This document shows positions 5,560 to 10,090 of a stretch of DNA of 10,090 nt, piece by piece. Under the pieces are notes generated by a model. That model saw only the letters and a program-made list of their open reading frames with translations. It was not told the origin of the DNA and did not search any database. The position numbers and the translations under genes were made by a program. Numbering within the stretch: position 1 is the first letter of the stretch; the number at the start of each line of letters is the position of its first letter. The stretch lies in the NCBI GenBank assembly GCA_016205085.1, contig JACQJN010000005.1, positions 1-10,090 on the forward strand. Direction: 5' to 3'. The DNA comes from Elusimicrobiota bacterium. Lineage in GTDB: Bacteria > Elusimicrobiota > Elusimicrobia > JACQJN01.

Positions 5560-8020
5560 GAGCCACACGCGCCACCTTATCCTGATCCTCCAATCGCACC
5601 AAACGGACCCCTTGCGTGTTGCGGGAGATCACCTTGATATCGGAAGAGCGGATGCGGATCATCTTCCCGCGCTCCGTCATGATCATCAAGTCCTCTCTGT
5701 CCTTGACGAGTTTAATCCCCGCCACAGCCCCGTTGCGCTCCGTGGCTTTGATGGTGATGACCCCGCGTCCGCCGCGGCTCTGGTCACGATATTCCGAAAG
5801 ATCCGTTCTTTTCCCATATCCATTTTCACAAACGGTCAGGAGCGTCGCAGAACTCTTGGGCGGAACCGCCTCCATCCCCACCACCTCATCCCCCTTGGAC
5901 AGGCTAATCCCACGAACCCCGGTAGAGACACGCCCCATGGGGCGCACATCCGATTCAGAAAAGCGAATGGACATGCCCTGTTTGGTCCCGATCATGATTT
6001 CATAATCCCCATTGGTCAGTTGGACATCCACCAAGACATCTCCCTCTCTCAGGTTGATGGCCGCTATGCCGGTCTTTCGAATATTGGAAAAGTCGGCCAA
6101 GGAAGTCTTCTTGATGGTCCCGGCACGGGTGCACATCATCAGAAAGGACTCCACGCCTTTGGTTTCCTCGAAAGATCGGATGGCGACCGCGGAAGTGATT
6201 TTCTCTTCTGTCCCGGACAACGCTACCAAGTTTACCACCGCCTTTCCTCGGGCTTGACGGCCGGCCTCTGGGATCTCATATGCCTTCAGGGCATACACAC
6301 GGCCCCGATTCGTAAACAGAAGGAGTGTGGCGTGGCTGGAGGTAATAAAGAGGTGCTCGATGAAATCTTCCTCTTTCATATCCGCTCCCATGACTCCTTT
6401 GCCCCCGCGGCCTTGGGCTCGGTAGGTATCCAGTCGAAGTCTTTTGACATAGCCTCCATGTGAAAGAGAAACCACCATATCCTCTTCAGGGATGAGGTCT
6501 TCCATGGAAAGCTCTGTCGTTTCCCCTGTGATCTGAGTCCGCCGGGGCTGGGCATACCTTGTTTTTAAGTCTTCCAACTCTTTGACAACGATCCCCACCA
6601 CCTTTTTTAAATCTCCCAGAATCCCTTTATACTCTTCGATCGCTTTCTGGAGGCCTTTGTACTCCTCTTCAATAGCTCCCGCCTCCAAACGCGTCAGCTG
6701 ATGCAGTCTCATATCCAAGATAGCCTGGGCCTGTATTTTGGTCAGTTCAAATTCATCGATGAGCTTAAATCTGGCTTCTTCCGAATCTTTGGATTGTCTG
6801 ATGATCTTGATCACGCGGTCCAAATGCTTAAGAGCCACCCGGAATCCTTCTAGAATGTGCGCCCTCTCCTGGGCTTTTTTCAGCTCAAATTCCGTCCGGC
6901 GCGTGACCACGATCCTACGATGGCGAAGATATTGTCCCAATATCTCCTTGACAGGAAGTACCCTTGGTCTTCCATCCACCAAGGCCAGGTTAATCACGCC
7001 AAATGAAATTTCCATCTGGGTATGCTTGAAAAGCTGGTTCAAGACAACCTGGGAATTCCCTTCACGTTTGATTTCGATGACCATCCGCATTCCCCTGCGG
7101 TCGGATTCATCCCGCATGTCCGAGATGTCCACGATCTTCTTCTCACGTACTAAACCGGCAATCGTTTCCAAGAGTTGGGCTTTATTCACCTGATAGGGAA
7201 GCTCCGTGACAATGATGGCTTGGCGGCTCCCGCGAATTTCCTCAATTTCAGTTTTGGCTTGGATGTGAACGGAACCCCGGCCTGTCTCAAAATAATCCTT
7301 GATTCCGGACCTTCCCCTTATGATTCCGCCCGTAGGGAAATCCGGCCCTTTAAGTATCTTCATCAACTCTTTGGTTTCAATCTCCGGATCTTTGGAGATC
7401 GCGATGGCGGCATCACAAATCTCCACCAAGTTGTGGGGTGGCATATTTGTCGCCATACCCACAGCAATTCCAGAAGAACCATTGATCATCAGGTTGGGGA
7501 GCTTGGCCGGCAGCACTGTCGGCTCCATGCTGGAGTTGTCGTAAGTGGGAACAAAGCTGACCGTATCTTTGTCTATGTCCGTTAAAAGTTCGTCCGCAAT
7601 GGCAGCCAGCCGCGCCTCGGTATAACGGTAAGCCGCCGGGGGATCTCCGTCAATAGAGCCGAAATTTCCCTGCCCATCAATCAAGGGATGCCGGAGCGAA
7701 AAGTTCTGTACCATGCGCACCAAGGAATCATAGACCGCCATGTCCCCATGGGGGTGATACTTCCCCAAAACCTCTCCCACAATCTTGGCGCATTTTTTGT
7801 AAGGGCGGTTGTGTTTTAACCCCATTTCCTCCATGGTGTATAGGATGCGACGGTGAACCGGTTTTAAGCCATCCCGCACATCCGGCAGGGCTCTGCCTAC
7901 GATAACACTCATGGCATAATCGATATAGGAGGACTTCATCTCCTCCCCAATGTCGCGAGGAATAATGCTGCCTATGGGTTCTTCTGGTTTGTCTTTGGTC
8001 GCTGCAGACTCTTTGGCCAT
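5531..8020 (-). CDS. gyrA: DNA gyrase subunit A
   Basis: Breakage-reunion subunit of DNA gyrase; with GyrB it introduces negative supercoils using ATP. The 829 residues are full length. Residues 20-500 hold the winged-helix/tower/coiled-coil core: DGLKPVHRRIL (50-60), HPHGDMAVYDSLVRM (89-103), DGQGNFGSIDGDPPAA (115-130) and catalytic Tyr133 in RYTEARL. Residues about 505-820 form the DNA-wrapping beta-pinwheel, with the GyrA box at 536-542 as QGRGGKG (E. coli has QRRGGRG) and blade repeats such as SRGGRG (748-753), so it is GyrA rather than ParC. Met94 occupies the place of E. coli Ser83; Asp98 matches Asp87. The ATG is 13 bases after the gyrB stop, with AGGAG overlapping that stop. Its end overlaps the convergent peptidase gene, leaving no room for an intrinsic terminator between them. 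Confidence 0.98.
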   Translation of the reverse strand: MAKESAATKDKPEEPIGSIIPRDIGEEMKSSYIDYAMSVIVGRALPDVRDGLKPVHRRILYTMEEMGLKHNRPYKKCAKIVGEVLGKYHPHGDMAVYDSLVRMVQNFSLRHPLIDGQGNFGSIDGDPPAAYRYTEARLAAIADELLTDIDKDTVSFVPTYDNSSMEPTVLPAKLPNLMINGSSGIAVGMATNMPPHNLVEICDAAIAISKDPEIETKELMKILKGPDFPTGGIIRGRSGIKDYFETGRGSVHIQAKTEIEEIRGSRQAIIVTELPYQVNKAQLLETIAGLVREKKIVDISDMRDESDRRGMRMVIEIKREGNSQVVLNQLFKHTQMEISFGVINLALVDGRPRVLPVKEILGQYLRHRRIVVTRRTEFELKKAQERAHILEGFRVALKHLDRVIKIIRQSKDSEEARFKLIDEFELTKIQAQAILDMRLHQLTRLEAGAIEEEYKGLQKAIEEYKGILGDLKKVVGIVVKELEDLKTRYAQPRRTQITGETTELSMEDLIPEEDMVVSLSHGGYVKRLRLDTYRAQGRGGKGVMGADMKEEDFIEHLFITSSHATLLLFTNRGRVYALKAYEIPEAGRQARGKAVVNLVALSGTEEKITSAVAIRSFEETKGVESFLMMCTRAGTIKKTSLADFSNIRKTGIAAINLREGDVLVDVQLTNGDYEIMIGTKQGMSIRFSESDVRPMGRVSTGVRGISLSKGDEVVGMEAVPPKSSATLLTVCENGYGKRTDLSEYRDQSRGGRGVITIKATERNGAVAGIKLVKDREDLMIMTERGKMIRIRSSDIKVISRNTQGVRLVRLEDQDKVARVAPIAENGAEE

Positions 8021-8030
8021 AAATTAATTT

Positions 8031-8035
8031 CTCCT
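8031..8035 (-). promoter_or_regulatory. Ribosome binding site of gyrA, overlapping the gyrB stop
   Basis: AGGAG (8035-8031) shares two bases with the TAG stop of gyrB (8036-8034) and is ten bases before the gyrA ATG. This fixes the gyrA start and suggests that ribosomes finishing gyrB can reinitiate on gyrA, keeping the two subunits balanced. Confidence 0.7.
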
Positions 8036-10090
8036 ATATGTCCAAATTCCGGACTTCCAGAGCGTGCTGTTCAATGAAAAGCCTTCGAGGTTCCACACGA
8101 TCCCCCATCAAAGTGGTAAATATCTGATCTGCCGCCACGGCATCCTCCAGAGTGACCTTGAGAAGTTTTCTCCTGTTGGGATCCATCGTCGTCTCCCAGA
8201 GCTGTTCAGGATTCATTTCTCCCAACCCTTTGTAGCGCTGAATCGTGGTCCCAGTCCTACCCACCTTGCGGATGGCTTCCAAAAGTCCCTTGAGATCATA
8301 CAGAATAGCCTCCGATTTTTCCTCTTTAATTTTAAAAATAGGCTTTGTGCTCTCGGTGGCTATGACATCGTATTGAGAAATATCTAAGTCCATCGCATTT
8401 AATTTTTTTGAAAGAGTCTCCAGTTGAGCCATCTCCCAAAGCTCCTGGACTTCGGGACCCAGTTCCTCCGCCATCGGACCCACTTGAGATCCCTCCTCGC
8501 TAGAAACCTCTTTCTGCAGCTTCTCCCGGCGCTCCTCCACATATTTGGAGCAGAACTCCCGCCACTCTTTCTCACTAAAGAAGAACCGATACTGCCCCGG
8601 CTGTGTCTCCACGCGAAAGAGGGGCAAGGATTTTTTCTTAGAAAATTCCAAATAATCCTTAAGCCCCATGCCCTTGGCCGACAAGTGCCGCAAAACAGCT
8701 TCCATCTCCAGAAGGTGTTTCAAGAGAGTTTCCAGAACCTTTTTGTCCAGCATCTTGGATACCTTCCCTGTACCTATGGAAACCTCGCAGGCCCCCATAC
8801 CCTCTTTCAAAAGCCACCCCTCCATCTTCTCTTCTGTCTCAACATACATCTCAGTTTTACCCTTCTTTACTTTGTAGAGGGGAGGTTGGGCGATAAAAAC
8901 TCTGCCCTGTTCAATCAGTGGTTTCATTTGGCGATAAAAGAACGTTAGAAGTAAAGTTCTAATATGTTGACCATCCACATCCGCATCCGCCATGATGATA
9001 AGCTTGTGGTAACGCAGCCTCTCAGTATTGAACCCGTCTTCTCCCTCTCCTACCCCTGTACCAACCGCTGCAATAAGGGTGCGAATTTCCTCGTTGGACA
9101 AAATCTTCACCAACCTAGCCCTCTCCACATTCAAAATCTTACCCTTGATGGGAAGGATGGCCTGGAAAGCCCTGTCCCTTCCTTGCTTGGCGCTATTGTG
9201 AACGAATACTCCAGCTGCTAATGCAAAGTTGTGCGTTTGGGGCACTTCCAAATCAAAAACATCTATTCGGTCCCGAAGCCGTTCAACCCTCTTCACCTTA
9301 TGGTTCAGATGAATTACAGCTTCTTTCAGTTTGGTTCGACTCCCATTGAAAAAGCGATTATAAAGCGTGTCCAGCCGAAGCAAACTTCGGTCCCCCAGAC
9401 GTTTACGCTCTGCATTATAGAGGTCTTCATCCACGGCACCGCTCCTTTCATAAATCCCTCGTAGAACGGACAGTCCTTTACGAAGATAGGTCTGGTTATA
9501 AGCAGCTTTGCGTTTAGAGCGGAACTCTGGGGTCCACTGCTCCTTAGTCCTTCGGCTCCGCCACTCCAAAAGGGCCTTGTCCTCCCACTGCAGTTCAGAG
9601 GCTTTCGCCAAGATCGCTTTAGCTCCAGGATGTTCCTGAAATTGCTGTCGGACTCGATTCGCCTGCTTTTCTCGATGTTCTGGAACGGCCCAGTACTCTT
9701 GCTGGGCCTTGTTCAGGCGAGCTCGGGTCTCCTCACGATACTCCGAATTGGCGGCATAGAAAGCTCGGCTCTTCTCCAGCATGAGCTTCTTGTACGTTTC
9801 GTTCTTCCACTGTTTGATCGCACGCGCAGAAAGTTTCCGGCGCATCTCGGGGCGGGTCATCGCCACCCGGATCTTCTCTCTAAATTGTGGGAGCTTTCGG
9901 ATCTCCCTCAACTTCCGAAGGGTTTCGGGTCGGAGCAATGTTTGCTCAACGTGATGTCGGTGGTAAGCCAGATGTTCCTCTTTCGTCAATCGTTTAATAT
10001 TATCGGGATTGTTGTTCAGCTTGTTTCCATCCAAGTGATGCCGATGATCTCCATCCATTGCCAGATAGACAGCATGCTTCAGGTTGTATC
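8034..10090 (-). CDS. gyrB: DNA gyrase subunit B with an in-frame intein, cut by the right edge
   Basis: ATPase and TOPRIM subunit of gyrase. The frame is open to the window edge, so the true start and the ATPase and transducer domains lie outside; ATG 10058 is an internal Met of the intein. From 9194 down to 8034 the last 386 GyrB residues are present. They begin SAKQGRDRAFQAILPIKGKIL, the sequence that directly follows EGDSAGG in ordinary GyrB. The TOPRIM metal motif DADVDGQHIRTLLLTFF (coded at about 8937-8987) is intact, as is IQRYKGLGEMNPEQLWETT near 8204-8243. Between them lies an insert of about 190 residues (8259-8822), charged and helical, larger than in short GyrB proteins of the Bacillus type and comparable in place to the E. 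coli insert. The end is NLDI then TAG. Upstream of 9195 the frame is intein. Active GyrB requires protein splicing. gyrA follows after 13 bases. Confidence 0.96.
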   Translation of the reverse strand, partial: YNLKHAVYLAMDGDHRHHLDGNKLNNNPDNIKRLTKEEHLAYHRHHVEQTLLRPETLRKLREIRKLPQFREKIRVAMTRPEMRRKLSARAIKQWKNETYKKLMLEKSRAFYAANSEYREETRARLNKAQQEYWAVPEHREKQANRVRQQFQEHPGAKAILAKASELQWEDKALLEWRSRRTKEQWTPEFRSKRKAAYNQTYLRKGLSVLRGIYERSGAVDEDLYNAERKRLGDRSLLRLDTLYNRFFNGSRTKLKEAVIHLNHKVKRVERLRDRIDVFDLEVPQTHNFALAAGVFVHNSAKQGRDRAFQAILPIKGKILNVERARLVKILSNEEIRTLIAAVGTGVGEGEDGFNTERLRYHKLIIMADADVDGQHIRTLLLTFFYRQMKPLIEQGRVFIAQPPLYKVKKGKTEMYVETEEKMEGWLLKEGMGACEVSIGTGKVSKMLDKKVLETLLKHLLEMEAVLRHLSAKGMGLKDYLEFSKKKSLPLFRVETQPGQYRFFFSEKEWREFCSKYVEERREKLQKEVSSEEGSQVGPMAEELGPEVQELWEMAQLETLSKKLNAMDLDISQYDVIATESTKPIFKIKEEKSEAILYDLKGLLEAIRKVGRTGTTIQRYKGLGEMNPEQLWETTMDPNRRKLLKVTLEDAVAADQIFTTLMGDRVEPRRLFIEQHALEVRNLDI
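9486..9932 (-). repeat. Array of about nine degenerate basic helical repeats in the intein endonuclease
   Basis: Between the HNH motif and the splicing block, about 149 residues fall into units of 13-20 residues. Each has the pattern (P or N)-E-x-(Y/F/H)-R-x-K, then a basic helix, then an aromatic residue. Examples in order: RPETLRKLREI, LPQFREKIRVAM, RPEMRRKLSARAIKQW, NETYKKLMLEKSRAFY, NSEYREETRARLNKA then QQEYW, VPEHREKQANRVRQQF, HPGAKAILAKASELQW, KALLEWRSRRTKEQW, TPEFRSKRKAAYNQTY. Similar Trp/Pro-Glu-x-Arg repeats occur next to HNH nucleases and resemble NUMOD3-like DNA-binding modules. Here they probably extend the DNA contact along the homing site. The repeat is visible at protein level; DNA copies are strongly diverged, so it is old or selected for function. 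Confidence 0.65.
9954..10058 (-). other. HNH homing-endonuclease active-site motif inside the intein
   Basis: The translated stretch DHRHHLDGNKLNNNPDNI, followed by LTKEEHLAYH, matches the HNH/NUMOD4-associated consensus HH-x-D-G-x-K-x-N-N-x-P-x-N-L, then EH-x-x-x-H. The candidate general base and metal-binding residues are the paired His at 10035-10040, the Asn run near 10006-10016, and His at about 9972-9974 and 9960-9962. Open sequence YNLKHAVYLA precedes it to the edge. The nuclease would cut intein-less gyrB alleles to start homing. Cysteine zinc-knuckle pairs of some HNH enzymes are not visible in this part. Confidence 0.85.

Larger units (their letters stand above)
9195..10090 (-). mobile_element. 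C-terminal part of a GyrB intein carrying an HNH homing endonuclease
   Basis: Protein-splicing element inserted in the TOPRIM domain between the (off-window) GDSAGG and SAKQGRDR, the site used by known GyrB inteins such as that of Synechocystis. About 298 intein residues are visible; the N-terminal splicing half (Cys1, blocks A and B) is beyond the edge. The C-terminal splicing motifs are complete: block F as DVFDLEVPQTHNF (9227-9263) and block G as GVFVHN (9195-9212). The penultimate His and terminal Asn needed for Asn cyclisation are present, followed by Ser as the +1 nucleophile. An HNH endonuclease motif and a basic repeat array precede them. All parts stay in frame without stops, so the element appears intact and presumably both splices and homes; activity itself cannot be seen. 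The host codon is AGC for Ser at 9194-9192. Confidence 0.93.

Noticed and set aside
5612..6463. Long plus-strand frame of 283 codons opposite gyrA
   Set aside because: It lies wholly opposite highly conserved GyrA sequence, has a His/Asp/Arg-rich composition typical of antisense shadows, and has no recognisable domain.
8424..8948. Plus-strand frame of 174 codons opposite gyrB
   Set aside because: Leu/Phe/His-rich antisense shadow of GyrB coding sequence with no ribosome binding site or family resemblance.
10056..10058. ATG at 10058 as the start of a separate protein
   Set aside because: The frame is open upstream to the edge (YNLKHAVYLA precedes), the Met falls at the HNH motif, and the product would be half intein and half GyrB; it is an internal residue.

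Overview
The window is a compact bacterial chromosome segment of about 50% G+C (estimated by eye), with almost no intergenic DNA. Seven of the eight protein genes read leftward. The protein content is bacterial: GyrA, GyrB with a TOPRIM domain, bacterial-type SerRS, and exported proteins with Sec-type signal peptides. The phylum cannot be fixed from sequence alone. The large insert in the C-terminal half of GyrB, the archease-RtcB pair, and the low-complexity linker of the leftmost exported protein would fit a poorly cultured lineage such as Elusimicrobiota or Omnitrophota. That is an impression, not a result.

Right part (5531-10090, minus strand): the gyrB-gyrA operon. gyrB enters from beyond the right edge and is interrupted by an intein at the SAKQGRDR junction of the TOPRIM domain. 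The window holds the C-terminal part of the intein: an HNH homing-endonuclease motif, a long Lys/Arg-rich array of short helical repeats, and an intact splicing C-terminus (block F, then VFVHN, then Ser). The last 386 residues of GyrB follow. gyrA starts 13 bases after the gyrB stop and is full length (829 aa). It carries Met at the position of E. coli GyrA Ser83.

Middle (4508-5559, plus strand): one gene for an exported HExxH zinc peptidase. It overlaps the gyrA tail by 29 bp, 3' end to 3' end. Its start lies 6 bp from the start of the divergent archease gene. A near-consensus promoter (TTGAAA, 17 bp, TATACT) ends directly at its ATG.

Left part (1-4530, minus strand): a tightly packed set of archease, rtcB, a single-pass membrane protein of unknown function, and serS. 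Overlaps or gaps are 8 bp, 4 bp (ATGA) and 1 bp, so translational coupling is likely. Archease and RtcB form an RNA ligation/repair module. SerRS charges tRNA-Ser, so the group has a tRNA/RNA theme, with the membrane protein unexplained. After a 170-base gap comes a GTG-started gene for an exported protein that runs off the left edge. Its leader contains alternating C-rich and G-rich runs that can form mutually exclusive hairpins next to the ribosome binding site.

No rRNA, tRNA, CRISPR array, insertion sequence or convincing intrinsic terminator was seen. The strongest items for follow-up are the gyrB intein with its repeat-rich endonuclease, the structured leader at 608-671, and the promoter abutting the peptidase start codon.
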